In this document: positions 1 to 10,056 of the stretch, in pieces
Layout: every line of letters starts with the position of its first letter
Numbering within the stretch: position 1 is the stretch's first letter
Source: Botryotinia globosa
Lineage: Eukaryota; Ascomycota; Leotiomycetes; Helotiales; Sclerotiniaceae
DNA: 64,000 nucleotides
NCBI GenBank assembly: GCA_014898425.1
Contig: RCSZ01000008.1
Location: 434,001 to 498,000 of the forward strand
Direction: 5' to 3'
Position numbers and translations under genes: made by a program
The notes under the pieces: model-generated
The model's database searches: none
What the model was told of the DNA's origin: nothing
What the model saw: only the letters and a program-made list of their open reading frames with translations

Positions 1-548
1 TGTGTCTAGCCGGTTGCTAGCGATACAATTTCAATACTATTTATTTTGTGAAATGTAGGAGATAAGTCCAGTATTTTTTCTATCTAAATAGCGTGAAGAA
101 TTCTATCACGGGGAACAATCGCGATTAACCATGCAAAGTCGGGATTCACCACAGATTTGATTGAGATGAATTTTTAGCGCTATCCAATACACTTGGTAGT
201 CATTGAAAAGCGTGATGAAGAGTTAGAAACACAAATTAATTGATTTGATCATTTCTTGCGGGCTGAAAATACTCGCGATGCTTTAAACTAAACGCCATGG
301 AAACTCCATTGCAACAAAATTCATCCTGCACATCGAGATAGCTGTTATGTTGAATCATCCTCGGCGAGCACTTTAACCCCTCTACCAATACACCATATCA
401 ACTTTATGCTTGATACCAACGATTCCAAGTATTGTTTTGTCATATATCTACTTATGCGGGAAGCTCCGTCATCAATATCATTGAAATCTAGGTTGCAAAT
501 CAGCTCAACTACAGAACTTAGATATATTAAACTTACTTGATATCCTTA
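1..548. other. Intergenic, left edge
   Basis: AT-rich sequence without a convincing open reading frame on either strand. I see no RNA gene or repeat here. A gene truncated by the window edge cannot be excluded. Confidence 0.5.
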
Positions 549-770
549 TTAACGTTCATATTGAGACGCGAGAGCACGAAACTGGGCCTCAGCAGCAAGA
601 AGTTCGGCAGCCCTAATTTTGCATTGAGCAGCGGCATTATTGAAATGAACGATAGTAGCTCTATCTGTACACTCTTGAACAGTAATACCCCCAGCCGCAG
701 TAGCCGCAGCATTTTCCTCCATTTCGTTCAAGACGGCGATTATATGAAAGAATCTGGCATATTTTATCGG
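549..770 (-). pseudogene. Out-of-frame continuation of the upstream orphan gene
   Basis: Directly after the stop codon of the minus-strand gene ending at 764, a second frame stays open for over 70 codons down to a stop at 549. It encodes an alanine-rich, probably helical segment containing the peptides NEMEENAAAT and RAAELLAAEAQFRALASQYE. It has no good start of its own: the first ATG lies well inside, at about 722. The composition looks coding, and the two frames abut near 764-770 within an A-run (CGATAAAATATG). The simplest reading is a one-base deletion, in the genome or in the assembly, that split one longer gene. An unseen extra intron is the alternative. Function unknown. Confidence 0.4.
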
Positions 771-1288
771 ATTCCTGTTAAGCTTCGAATGGATTCATCT
801 GGAAAGTGAGATCTGTGGTATTCATGGATTTCTTCAAATTCGAGATTGTCTACGTGACCTAGATTTTGGATTGGCTGGAACCCTATATTTCAACCAAGTG
901 AAAGATTGGTCAGCTTTGATCCCATCAATGGTAATGTATATCGTGCGTGTAAATTAAATTTATAAGAATTTGTTGTGATCAATGGTTACTTACAATCGCT
1001 GACCAATTTATAGCACTCTTTATGATCATCACTCAAGTGCTTGATATTCTCGAGGTCGCAATCAACGGACGGAATTTTGGTGTTGGGCTTGTGAAGTTGG
1101 GAGTTCGGCTCGACGTCTCCGAAAATAACGGTGCAGAGTTCTTTGATACGCTTATTTTTGTTTATGGTGCCAATTTTCTTAGACTTGGATTTGTTCAATC
1201 TAGCTTTGGGAGCCATCTTCTTTTCAAGTCCAGGAAAAGGGATGTCGCCACTATTCGTAACCTTTTGTTTGCCTTTTTCTTTGGCCAT
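764..1288 (-). CDS. Small basic orphan protein, two exons
   Basis: Exon 1 is 1288-994. An intron (993-883) starts with GTAAGT, contains a CTGAC branch site and ends in TATAG. Exon 2 is 882-764. The predicted product has 137 residues. The first third is very basic (MAKEKGKQKV, then KARLNKSKSKK and NKNKRIKE), which suggests nuclear or nucleic-acid association. The second half is mixed and slightly acidic, ending in SLTGIR. I recognise no domain. The reading frame stops beside a second open frame that continues to 549, so the true C-terminus may be longer (see that entry). It is the first member of the run of small minus-strand orphan genes and has a GCCGTA hexamer 162 nt upstream of its ATG. 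The gene is probable; the function is unknown. Confidence 0.55.
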
Positions 1289-2060
1289 GATATTTGTGCT
1301 TTGATGCTTTTGAATGATTGAGTTGTTATCTGTTCAGAAAAGGGTTTCTGTAGACTTGCTGTGTTATTTAACCATTTTGTGAAGTGAGATGGAGAGGAGC
1401 TAAACGAAAAGACCTATGTAATTCAGGGGGATCAAAAGAGAACTACCCAGCCGTATTAACGTACTTGAGAAGTGTCTCTTGTTGATTGGTAGGGAAATAA
1501 TATCAACATTCAATCTATTTAAAGCAAAAAACTTCAGAAATTTGAGGGCGGATACTCACTCTCTAAGACACAAAGAAGCGATAAGCACCGTTACAATGAA
1601 ATAGCTAGGCAGGAATTATCATTTCATTCTTACAGATCCTCCCACTATTGATAGCCCTAGTTACTAATTACAAACCCATCGAAGTCATGAGAATTGATTT
1701 TTTTATTTGACTACGAAGAGCCAACTACTCCCGAACAGCCATCATGGTCATCTTGACAAAGCACGAATAAGATGGTTGAACTAAGCTGACATGTACTTGT
1801 GATCCATCCTCCAATCTACAGTATTTTGCGAAGCTGCTTGCAAGAGCGCGGACCAAAGTCGGAATAGTTCAGCTTTATCGCATTAATTGTGGCTCCTACG
1901 AGGTGAGAGCCCAGAGTTGCGGAAGCCCTACTTAACAGAAACAGAAAAGATGGCCACTGAGAGCGATTTTTTCCATATCAACTACTTGACCACTCAAATC
2001 TTCGATAAAGCGGTACACTCAAGCTTTCCCTAAGCATCACCCCATAAGAGATCGATGAAG
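1289..2060. other. Intergenic with promoter of the 1288 gene
   Basis: No gene seen. The stretch holds the 5' region of the minus-strand gene starting at 1288 and the 3' region of the gene ending at 2061. Confidence 0.5.
1450..1455 (-). promoter_or_regulatory. RCCGTA hexamer, orphan-gene promoter
   Basis: GCCGTA on the plus strand, 162 nt upstream of the ATG at 1288. It is one instance of a hexamer (RCCGTA, either orientation) that recurs in promoters of the small orphan genes between 1 and 16.3 kb. The binding factor is unknown; its role as a regulatory site is inference from recurrence. Confidence 0.35.
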
Positions 2061-2609
2061 TTAATTCTTCCCATTGGTGGCAGCAGGCACTGCGTTATTG
2101 CCCGTGATCAAAACGGTATTTTCCTTTCTCGTAGACCTAGATTTCTCCTCTCTAGACTCTTCCTCACTTTTGCGCAGTGCTTCCCGAATTCCTTGCTGAT
2201 ACCGTGTATTTGCGTGAGCAAAAAACGCGGCATTTTCTGCACCCTCGTGTGGATCAAGAATTCCTCTATAACGCCGTGGGGCTGGTACGTATCGTTTCTG
2301 GGGGGCCTGAGCCGGAGCGAAGCTCTTAACAGGAGCTGATACCTGGGGTGCCAGACCAGAAGATGGGCGATAGATTGTGGTGTCGCCGGAATTAGTCCCA
2401 TCTGTGTAATAATCATCGTCCATATATGTGTCTTCACTCTCAGTTACATAGCTCCAGTTCTCATCAGACATGATCACATCGTCATCAGGAGAAGTTGTGT
2501 CTTGTTGGCCGGAAATATCTCTGGAACCTGACCCGTTTTGGTACATTTCTTCTGAAGGTAATTTTCTTTGATTGGAAAGGCTTCTCGAATCGTGTTTTGG
2601 CAGCTCCAT
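2061..2609 (-). CDS. Orphan protein with acidic middle and charged C-terminus
   Basis: Single-exon frame of 182 residues beginning with ATG (MELPKHDSRS). Residues about 35-80 are very acidic and tyrosine-rich (SDENWSYVTESEDTYMDDDYYTD). A Pro/Ala-rich linker (about 85-115) and a charged, probably helical part (RYQQGIREALRKSEEESREEK) follow. There is no signal peptide or membrane segment. I recognise no family. It belongs to the run of small minus-strand orphan genes; ACCGTA lies 209 nt upstream of its start. Length, start codon and coding-like composition support a real gene. Function unknown. Confidence 0.6.
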   Translation of the reverse strand: MELPKHDSRSLSNQRKLPSEEMYQNGSGSRDISGQQDTTSPDDDVIMSDENWSYVTESEDTYMDDDYYTDGTNSGDTTIYRPSSGLAPQVSAPVKSFAPAQAPQKRYVPAPRRYRGILDPHEGAENAAFFAHANTRYQQGIREALRKSEEESREEKSRSTRKENTVLITGNNAVPAATNGKN

Positions 2610-3832
2610 TGAAGTGATGTGAGTTCTTTTTTAAAAGGGCGATAGTGCGTGAAAACTGATCCTCTGGGTTCTGAAAGTGTCAGATCGAAGTAAAACGAGT
2701 GATTTTTGCAAGATCTTTGTGAGTGGGAAGATTATTCTTTTCGTATGAACTTGGAAGAGTACTGATGTGCTTTTGTATCTGAAAGAGACAGACATAGTAT
2801 GAACAACTTGGGTGAAGACCGTATGAATGGCATTATCTATCCTTGTTTTGAATCAACGATTCTTGGAAACATGTTTTTGCGCTTTTGGTGGAATTTGAGT
2901 GAATATAGGGATTGAATATTATGGCGTGAAAGTGATAAAGTACCTATTCTCGGTCCGTCGCGCGAAAGCCATCCACCTCACCTTATCGTGGGATAGACGC
3001 GGATTATCGCGTATTCCAACGTCAATGACTCGAAAGATCCTCTAGAAAAATTTCGAATGCAAAATCACTTGACACATACACAGCCTTAAGAAGAAAATGT
3101 TCATGAGTAGAGATACTCCACAATGGAGATATTTCTATGTTGCTGATATTGCTATTTTTTCAGACAGCGCCAGTCGGTGTTATACGTCTTGTGAGTAAAC
3201 TTTGAACGTGAGCTTAGTTCGATTTCACATATTCAGAAGTTCAAATTCATAGGAAGCAACTCTCTGAGTGAAATATTTAATTGATATTTATCACAACATC
3301 TCCACTGTGTTTGATTGTAATTCCCACATGTAATGTTCATCTGGAACAACTAGAAACGGATCATCATTCAATTTCGTCAAATCACCACCGTGGAGTCCTA
3401 CTATACTGCTTCATTTGCAGGACGCACAAACCTCTCTAAGAATTGAGTTTCTGCCAATATCATAGAATGTACCAGCGGAAATTTAAAACCGTGGACCACC
3501 TCTACAGCACAATACCATAAGATGCTCATACAAAACAAACCCCAAGCAAACCGAAACATCTATTCATCACTAGCTTCAACAAGCTAAAAGCAACTCGGCA
3601 CCTCTTAGAATACCATATGGACGCATGATTTTATGGATCAGTGTTCCACTATCCAAAGAGATGACCAGAGTGCTCGAAGATATTGCGATCTTCCTTTTAA
3701 TCAGCATGGCTGTGGCTTGGGCGAAGATATTTCGATTTCTTTTATGTCCTTTTCTAGATACAAATTTCCAACTCAAACAGCTGGAGATCTATGATACAGA
3801 TTGTATCGCACCTATTTCCCTACAATCTCTAG
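2610..3832. other. Intergenic with promoter of the 2609 gene
   Basis: No convincing gene. Short frames on both strands near 3576-3940 overlap the end of the next gene and look like chance frames. A CGCGCGAAAG-containing, CpG-rich patch sits at about 2959-3020 in otherwise AT-rich DNA. Confidence 0.5.
2818..2823 (-). promoter_or_regulatory. RCCGTA hexamer, orphan-gene promoter
   Basis: ACCGTA on the plus strand, 209 nt upstream of the ATG at 2609. Same recurrent hexamer as at 1450, 4728, 6008, 13062, 14589 and 16259. Function inferred from recurrence only. Confidence 0.35.
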
Positions 3833-4480
3833 TTACTCTGAAGAATTCTTTGACCGGAATCTATGCTCCTTGTCACCAGAATCTTTGGATGACTTTTTGT
3901 AGCTACTCGAATCAATATTCTTGGCTTCTTTCTGAGTAGCCTTATTGTTTGGTAGTCCGGACGATTGATTTCCAGAAGCTTGCTCCTTGCGCTCAGTATC
4001 TGCGAGGAATGGCATACTCTGAGATCGCTCATTCATATCATATGAGCTGGAAGGTTGTTCATTGTTTAAAACTGTGTATTGTTCAATGGATTCAACCAAA
4101 AAAGATCCCATTAATGACTGTTGAGTGAATTGTCCGCCAAAAAGAAGGTCGTTTACCGGGGATCGGCTTCGGTATGCAGGCACGCGATCTCTTGGAGGTG
4201 AGCGAGAGCGTTTATCTCTCCTATTCTGTCTCTGGCGTGGTGTTGGACTATAGGTTCCGTCATGCAATCTACCTCCAAAATTGCACGGAGTTCTAAATGA
4301 CCCGTTTGATTGTTGAGTTACTCCTGAGCGAAGAAATCGATGTTGACGTGGAGCTTTTGGTGGAGATAGCATTCGTGCATTCGGAGGGGTTTTTGGTGTG
4401 GTATTTTCCGGTGTTTTTCTGCGCAGAGCAATGTTCAGAGAGGAAATAGGACTAGGTGTGGATAGACTCTGTGTCTTCAT
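3833..4480 (-). CDS. Orphan Ser/Pro/Arg-rich disordered protein
   Basis: Predicted 215 residues from the ATG at 4480 (MKTQSLSTPSP). The frame is open slightly further, but only to a GTG. The N-terminal third is rich in TP and SP dipeptides (TPENTTPKTPPNA, LSPPKAPRQ), typical proline-directed kinase targets. A central basic stretch (RQRQNRRDKRSRSPPRDR) resembles RS-type nuclear segments. The C-terminus is Ser/Lys-rich. No known fold is visible and the protein is probably disordered. It is a single-exon minus-strand member of the orphan run. Its promoter carries TACGGT at 4674, the CGCGAGTTTATGAAC element at 4691-4706 and ACCGTA at 4728. A nuclear location is inference; function unknown. Confidence 0.6.
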   Translation of the reverse strand: MKTQSLSTPSPISSLNIALRRKTPENTTPKTPPNARMLSPPKAPRQHRFLRSGVTQQSNGSFRTPCNFGGRLHDGTYSPTPRQRQNRRDKRSRSPPRDRVPAYRSRSPVNDLLFGGQFTQQSLMGSFLVESIEQYTVLNNEQPSSSYDMNERSQSMPFLADTERKEQASGNQSSGLPNNKATQKEAKNIDSSSYKKSSKDSGDKEHRFRSKNSSE

Positions 4481-5368
4481 GATCACTAACTCTTTGTGGA
4501 CGGAGTTTTAATAGATTATTTGAAATGTGGAGAGGTTGTCAACCGGGATTCTCGATGGAGGTTGATTGATAAAAGTTAATCGGCGGAGAGATTTGCAGAT
4601 GAAAGTAATTCAATGAGAGTGGATAGGAGGAGAGGAGTTTCTCACTGTTATATATCTACCTGGTATCTGCCAATACGGTCACGGTTATGTGCGCGAGTTT
4701 ATGAACGCGATCGATGAAAATCACAACACCGTAGTGATGATTTTGTCGTTTCATGTGTTTTTAATCTTCTTTGAATTTATATGTTCTACGGATTCTGCCA
4801 TGTGAAAATGATATGCGTTAGAAGAAAACCGGCAGATAGTGTAATCCAATTCATGTTATAGCGCATAGCAGATTCTATGATTTCAAGTGTCTTTCACAAC
4901 CTAAATAGTTGCCTCTCAGTTAAGGTCTCTCAAGTAGAAATTGAGTTGCGAAATTTGATGAATCGAAATGCTACCATAAAAGATTGTTGGGAAGATATTG
5001 CTTGCCTGGTGTTTTATACATAGAGTCTTGCGCCCTCAAAGGATGCGAGGCAAAGCATCTGCGCTTTTGCATTGTAAATCCCTTTATCAAATTAATCTAA
5101 TTCCACGGGAAAGATCCCTCTAGTCGCCGTTTTCACATGCATAGTGGTCCATTGATGCGATTAAAATTGTAGTGTATTTCTTTCTCATTACTGCTATCCC
5201 CATCAATGATTTTTAAAAGAAATCTCTCCTTAATTACTCCTTCGCAAATTGAATAGAGCGCCAGGAACTTTGAAAAAAATGCCTATGCGAAACATTGTCC
5301 ATGAAGCCATGAGAAACGTCATCAATTCCATCACTCCATGTCTATCAATTTGAGTTCTCATCTCTCTG
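4481..5368. other. Intergenic with promoter of the 4480 gene
   Basis: No gene seen. TATATA near 4650 is a plausible TATA element for the gene starting at 4480. Confidence 0.5.
4674..4733 (-). promoter_or_regulatory. Composite shared promoter element
   Basis: Within 60 bp are TACGGT (4674-4679), GCGCGAGTTTATGAAC (4691-4706), a GCGATCG run and ACCGTA (4728-4733), spanning 194-253 nt upstream of the ATG at 4480. The 16-mer recurs with one mismatch at 5974-5989 upstream of the next orphan gene, at nearly the same distance from its start. This spacing conservation is the best evidence that the element is functional. Confidence 0.5.
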
Positions 5369-5770
5369 CTACATGATCGTAGGCGATGTCATCTCTTGAG
5401 CACCATCAACTCGAGTTTCGGATATTGTCAAAATGCCTCTAGGACTCTCATGCTGACGACGAGTCTCAGCAAGAAGTTTCAAATATAGACTGTCATGAAT
5501 CGGTAGGCTTTGAGCCGCTCTTTGACTGTCGACAAGATTGTTTCTGGTACGAAACCCTCTCTTTCCAACCGTTGGTGAGATAGGTAATGCTCTTCGAATG
5601 TTGCCGGGCCGCGAAGGTTTCGTCTGGCTGGGAGATTCTAGTGGGGATGTCAAGAAGTCAGATGGAGGTGTCTTGAATCCATCGTATGCGGGAGTAGTCT
5701 TGGTCTTGTCGTCTTTTGTAATATTTTGTGTTTTGATATCGGTTGTATTGATAACTTTGAGACTGTTCAT
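5369..5770 (-). CDS. Orphan 133-residue Thr/Pro-rich protein
   Basis: Single-exon frame starting at ATG 5770 (MNSLKVINTT). The N-terminal half contains Lys/Thr-rich sequence with TPP and SP motifs (AYDGFKTPPSDFLTSPLE). A basic segment follows (NIRRALPISPTVGKRGFRTR), then a short likely helix (LYLKLLAETRRQHE). No signal peptide, cysteine pattern or recognised domain. Its upstream region shares the 16-bp CGCGAGTCTATGAAC-type element and ACCGTA with the gene starting at 4480. Real gene likely; function unknown. Confidence 0.58.
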   Translation of the reverse strand: MNSLKVINTTDIKTQNITKDDKTKTTPAYDGFKTPPSDFLTSPLESPSQTKPSRPGNIRRALPISPTVGKRGFRTRNNLVDSQRAAQSLPIHDSLYLKLLAETRRQHESPRGILTISETRVDGAQEMTSPTIM

Positions 5771-7131
5771 CTTGACGCGTTAAGATACCCAAATGTGTTA
5801 AAGCATTGAGGTTGGTTTTGATTCGATGTTGTAGATTAATTTGACTATGGCTTGTTGGTTGACGAAGAACAATCTAGGAAGATGCTTCTGGAGTGGAAGA
5901 TAATAAATATATATCACTGTATCGAATGATAAAATCATGCTTAGTGTCATTGAAATTGCGGGTACAATCGCGCGCGCGAGTCTATGAACATGAGAAACGC
6001 GATTTCAACCGTACTGAGGAAAATTACTGAGAGCTTTGGGCCAGATAGCTGACTTGAACCAGCCTGGAGGTCGGCGAAAGTATCATTGTCTTAAAATTGT
6101 ATTCTTCTGAAGCTGTGGTACGGTTGAGGCGTTTTTGATAGAGAAAAGACTTAAAATGCATGGCTGTCCATAGAAATATATCTACTTAAGCAAGCTTTGG
6201 TCCAATTTTCTATATTTTTGGCTTATATAGAGTAAATCACTATCAAGATCATATTTGTAGTCACATTCATGCCCAGAAAGAATTTACGTCCTCGAATCCC
6301 GGCGCCCGATTAATTGACATTTCAGAGTGGTTGAGCTCAGTCATGAAGGAAAGTTACATGTTTATTGATCCAAACTGGAATTTCTTGCCGGATTTGCAGA
6401 ATTTCCTATCAATCTATGAATATTCTGTGTTCAATGAGTTAGGAACAGCGGTACTTCAATGCTGAACCTGTCTGATTTTTCCAATTAGTGCACGAATTTC
6501 CGGATAATATTAAATAAGCGAGATCGTTACGCGGGGAGGTATTCGGCGCCTCTTTCTTTGTCACCAATCATCTGGCATATAAACTATGTTTCGAGGATAC
6601 TATATCTGGGGTCTCTTCACTCCTCGCCTTAAAACTAGTGGTTTGACACATCTTTGAATTTCCGGTGGAATTAACTATACAACGCATTTTGATTAGGTAT
6701 GTGAAGATTGCCGGATTGACATTGGAAAGGTCAAATACAAATTAAAGAAGGCTTTTACTAACCTATTTCCTTTGACCTACCGTCAATCCACTAATAAGCA
6801 TTATCTGAATTCAACATCAAATTAAATTTAAGACTCCTCATGTCACATGAAAAATAAGTTTCACACAATCTAGGGTCTCATCACAAGTAGCACAAGACAG
6901 GCTAAGAAATACATTCGCGTAGAATTGAATCAAATAACGCTATTATTTGTGTAATAATTTAATCTTAGACCCGAGGAACTGAGATACAAAAAGGAGATAA
7001 AAATGTGCCGCATACAGATTTGATATCCATAAGTTGTTTGATTCTCCATGTATACCCATCATTAAAACATATCTGTAACTTCAACCACCATGAGATGGCT
7101 TGAACCCATTCCGTGAGACATAAAATTTAAA
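5771..7131. other. Intergenic with promoter of the 5770 gene
   Basis: No gene seen in 1.36 kb of AT-rich sequence. TATA-like ATATATAT lies near 5907. A further TACGGT is at 6119-6124. Confidence 0.5.
5974..6013 (-). promoter_or_regulatory. Composite shared promoter element
   Basis: GCGCGAGTCTATGAAC at 5974-5989 (204-219 nt upstream of the ATG at 5770), then GCGAT and ACCGTA (6008-6013). It matches the element at 4691-4733 in order and spacing, with one mismatch in the 16-mer. Confidence 0.5.
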
Positions 7132-7775
7132 TTACATAGTTCTTTCCTTTCTTCGCTTCGAACGGAATCTTGCAAGAACTTTTGCACAGCTGGCCAGTAA
7201 CAGCTCGTACACTTCGACAATTGTAACCGCATTGTAATGAGAAGGGATTGGTGTGGTGTCAGACTCTGTAGAACTTGCCGTCTCGGCTCCAAAGCCAGAT
7301 TTACCGAATTTATCTCGCAAGCATACATCGCCAAATTCGTTGGTTTTTCTTATTTCGTTGTCTACAAAACGTGTCCCTGACTCAGCCTTTCGGTTCCTCT
7401 CATATTTGGATCTTTGAAGCTTTCTGCTTACTCTGTTGACAGAACGATTGCGACGGGAGGTGGCAATTATACCCCAAAACCGTGCATTAGGATCAGGGGG
7501 CCCGTAGTAAAGGGAAGTCCTGTCTGCATTGATTAATTGTATTAGATTAGACAATGTTACGTGAATTTTCTATACTTTTGGTGTGGCTTACGATGTGCGA
7601 TATTTTCTTCTAGTTGATCTTTCGCTGGCTTTTCCTTTTCGACGGGGCCAGACTGAGAGGTCTGTGGTGATATCTGGGGTGTATTAGACGCAACTGAGCC
7701 AGTTTTATCGTCATTTGTTACGGCTTGTGATGCTGTTGGCTTCATCTTAACATTTTGCATGTTGCTGTCTGCCAT
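7132..7775 (-). CDS. Orphan basic protein, two exons
   Basis: Exon 1 is 7775-7592 (ATG: MADSNMQNVK). Intron 7591-7524 runs from GTAAGC to AATGCAG with a CTAAT branch site. Exon 2 is 7523-7132. The 191-residue product has a polar N-terminus rich in Ser/Thr/Gln (residues 1-60). A segment TSLYYGPPDPNARFWGIIAT follows. Next is a strongly basic stretch (RRNRSVNRVSRKLQRSKYERNRK), and the C-terminus is basic (LARFRSKRRKERTM). A nuclear role is plausible from charge alone. No known domain recognised. The promoter has two TACGGC hexamers (7952, 7967) and a CGAGTATTATGAA element (7980-7992) at the same distance as in the two preceding genes. Confidence 0.6.
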
Positions 7776-9039
7776 TTCGGATATCTTTGTAGATAGAACT
7801 TTCAAAGACAATGTAGTTGCTAAATGGATTCCAATGGATAACGAAGTGAAAAAATGGAGATCGAATTCATGAAGATATGGAGAAGTGAAGGTTTTGGTGT
7901 AATATCTTGTGAGCTAAAAAGCAATCTAATTTATAGCATATTCTCTTCTACTACGGCCACAATCGATACGGCAATAGTTCGAGTATTATGAAGGAGCCGA
8001 ATAAGCATTAAAAAAATCTCCGAGCTTCCATTTCTTATTCTATTTTATGATACCGTACCCACAAGGTAAACAAATGAGAGGTTAGAAATTGAACTACTTC
8101 TGAATAAACTATGCTTAGCAGTTTCACGTAGCAGCCAGTCAGCTATTCTAGCTTCGGATGTCTTTGTAAAAATTACAGTCAGACTTTGGAGATAGAAAAC
8201 GATTCGATTATTTCTCCTCCTCGTCCCGAATATGTTAAGGCAAGGATACGAAGTTCATCGTTTATTGAGCAGCTAGCTATCTATCAAACTCCTAGCTCTA
8301 AAACTATGTGGCACAGCCGACCAGGCCTCCAGGCCAACTAAAGTTCCGAATGTTTCAGAGAAGCTCATTGCGAGTACCTAGATATCTTGTGAAGTGGATG
8401 TTTTCGCTGTCACTAGATATAGAACTGCTTAATTTGCGATTAAATGGTCAGTGAGGTGTGAATTCATCAGCGGCCTGATGGTATGCTAGACAATTCGCTG
8501 GTGAATTCAAAAAATGGACACTTAGCAGAGGACCAAACTTCAAATTAGCCAGAAAATCTTATTTGAATGCAAGAATCGAGAGGAATTTATATACGTAGGC
8601 TGGTGGAGAGTTTTGTTCTTTCTGACACGTCGATATCGTAACTTTTTTTTGGCAGTTGTTAAAATGAGTGACTACGAGGCATCAATGTCACTCCCCTCGG
8701 TGTGTTTGATTGATCATGTGAGAATTCTCACGTCCATGATCAGCTTCAGCCTTGCAAGTATCTTCCATTTATTTTGTTTTCACATTCGTATTATCACCAC
8801 TTGTCAAATTTTATTCTGGATATTCTGTTGTTATTTTTTCGTTTTATCATGTGCCCCAATTGAAAATGAGATCCAACTCGAAACTAGGAAATCATGTCTA
8901 ATTCTAATTGCTTGGTGAGTAACAGTTCTCCCGATCAAGATATCTATTGAAGGTCAGTACTCAGAAAGGTAGAGAAGAGGTATCAAACGGGGGATAACTT
9001 AGCGCCGGCGCTTTTATATCTCGTCTCGTCTCGTGAAGC
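7776..9039. other. Intergenic with promoter of the 7775 gene
   Basis: No supported gene. A plus-strand frame from ATG 8664 could encode an 84-residue hydrophobic peptide, but I cannot support it beyond a good start context. Confidence 0.45.
7952..7993 (-). promoter_or_regulatory. Composite shared promoter element
   Basis: TACGGC at 7952-7957 and 7967-7972, and CGAGTATTATGAA at 7980-7992, lie 177-217 nt upstream of the ATG at 7775. ACCGTA occurs further out at 8052-8057. The second part resembles CGAGTYTATGAA of the 4.69 and 5.97 kb elements with one inserted base. Confidence 0.4.
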
Positions 9040-10056
9040 TCAGCTCTCAAACTTCTTCATCAAGCCTTTCACTCTTTCGCTGACTTTTCGGCTGACCTTG
9101 GTTGTACCTGCTTTGGCAAGAGGTGTGGGTGCCGTGGTGTTTGACTTAGCCAATGCGATGATTCTCTCACGGGCAGTCGGTCTTCTCTGAATTTCGACTG
9201 GTGAGTCTTCATTCAGTTCAAACACCAACGTGCCTTCGTTGGCTTCTGCAAACGGATAGAAGATGTGAATCTTTTCAATTTGTTTCTTGCCTAATGTCTT
9301 AGCATGGTCCGAGCATAATCTGCCAAATGGTCTGCCATTAGCAGTGCCCATCAGCATATTGAGCTCCAGACTCATCGAGGAATCAACCGTGAACCTAGAC
9401 TTCTGACCTGCTGCAAACTCGGGAACCTCCTGGGATGTAAGCACATCGCGGATTGCCCAAAGAGTTCCAAGATTGACAATGGGACCGCAGACGATGTACT
9501 TGAGTTTTCGGAGTTGCGATTCATTCGTGGTACCATTTGCCAACTGCACAGTACATGCATCGTGCCATCCCTGATAGAGGAGTTCGCTGTTATACAAACG
9601 CTGTGTATTGACGTCGGGGATGTCAATATCAGCCGCTGTATTTGAGAATGTCATGAAGGCAGTGCCAGTTTTCGGAGAAAGGAACATCTGTGCAACACTA
9701 TCATAATCTAAAAGACTATTCACATCATCTACACCATCGACAGCTGCTCTGGAAAAGAACGTATAGAAGGACCAATGGGCACCTGCGCTTTCAATCTGCA
9801 ATTGTGGATCTGAAAAAACTTGGTTGAATCCGTCGAGATCTGGAAGCACTTGATTGTGAGCCCTGTGGACATTCACGTAGCGGATACTCCAATCTGGATA
9901 CGAAACGTCTATTACTGGCTTGGCATTGATTGCTGCTTGGATAGCAGCAAGAATTGCAGTGCCGCGCTCAAGGTATCTTTCCGGGGATAGAATTTCGAAC
10001 ATTCCGTCATAGTTGTTTGTCGCTGCCAGGCGAGTTGGTCGGTTAATCTTGTCCAT
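9040..10056 (-). CDS. Unknown 338-residue protein
   Basis: Single exon from ATG 10056 (MDKINRPTRL) to 9040. It looks globular: regular hydrophobic spacing, few low-complexity stretches except the basic C-terminal tail (ARERIIALAKS, then KVSRKVSERVKGLMKKF). There is no signal peptide or membrane helix. I do not recognise the family. Distinctive peptides are DVSYPDWSIRYVNVHRAH, AGAHWSFYTFFSRA and IVNLGTLWAIRDV. It sits within the orphan run but differs from its neighbours in size and composition, and it lacks the RCCGTA hexamer in its promoter. It may therefore be regulated independently. Gene call solid, function unknown. Confidence 0.75.
   Translation of the reverse strand: MDKINRPTRLAATNNYDGMFEILSPERYLERGTAILAAIQAAINAKPVIDVSYPDWSIRYVNVHRAHNQVLPDLDGFNQVFSDPQLQIESAGAHWSFYTFFSRAAVDGVDDVNSLLDYDSVAQMFLSPKTGTAFMTFSNTAADIDIPDVNTQRLYNSELLYQGWHDACTVQLANGTTNESQLRKLKYIVCGPIVNLGTLWAIRDVLTSQEVPEFAAGQKSRFTVDSSMSLELNMLMGTANGRPFGRLCSDHAKTLGKKQIEKIHIFYPFAEANEGTLVFELNEDSPVEIQRRPTARERIIALAKSNTTAPTPLAKAGTTKVSRKVSERVKGLMKKFES

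Noticed and set aside
6020..6075. tRNA-like T-arm (GGTTCAAGTC on the minus strand)
   Set aside because: No matching acceptor stem, D-arm or anticodon arm at the right distance.
8664..8918. 84-codon hydrophobic plus-strand frame with a good ATG context
   Set aside because: Isolated, AT-rich and dominated by Phe/Ile/Ser as expected for chance frames in AT-rich DNA. No neighbours or motifs support it.
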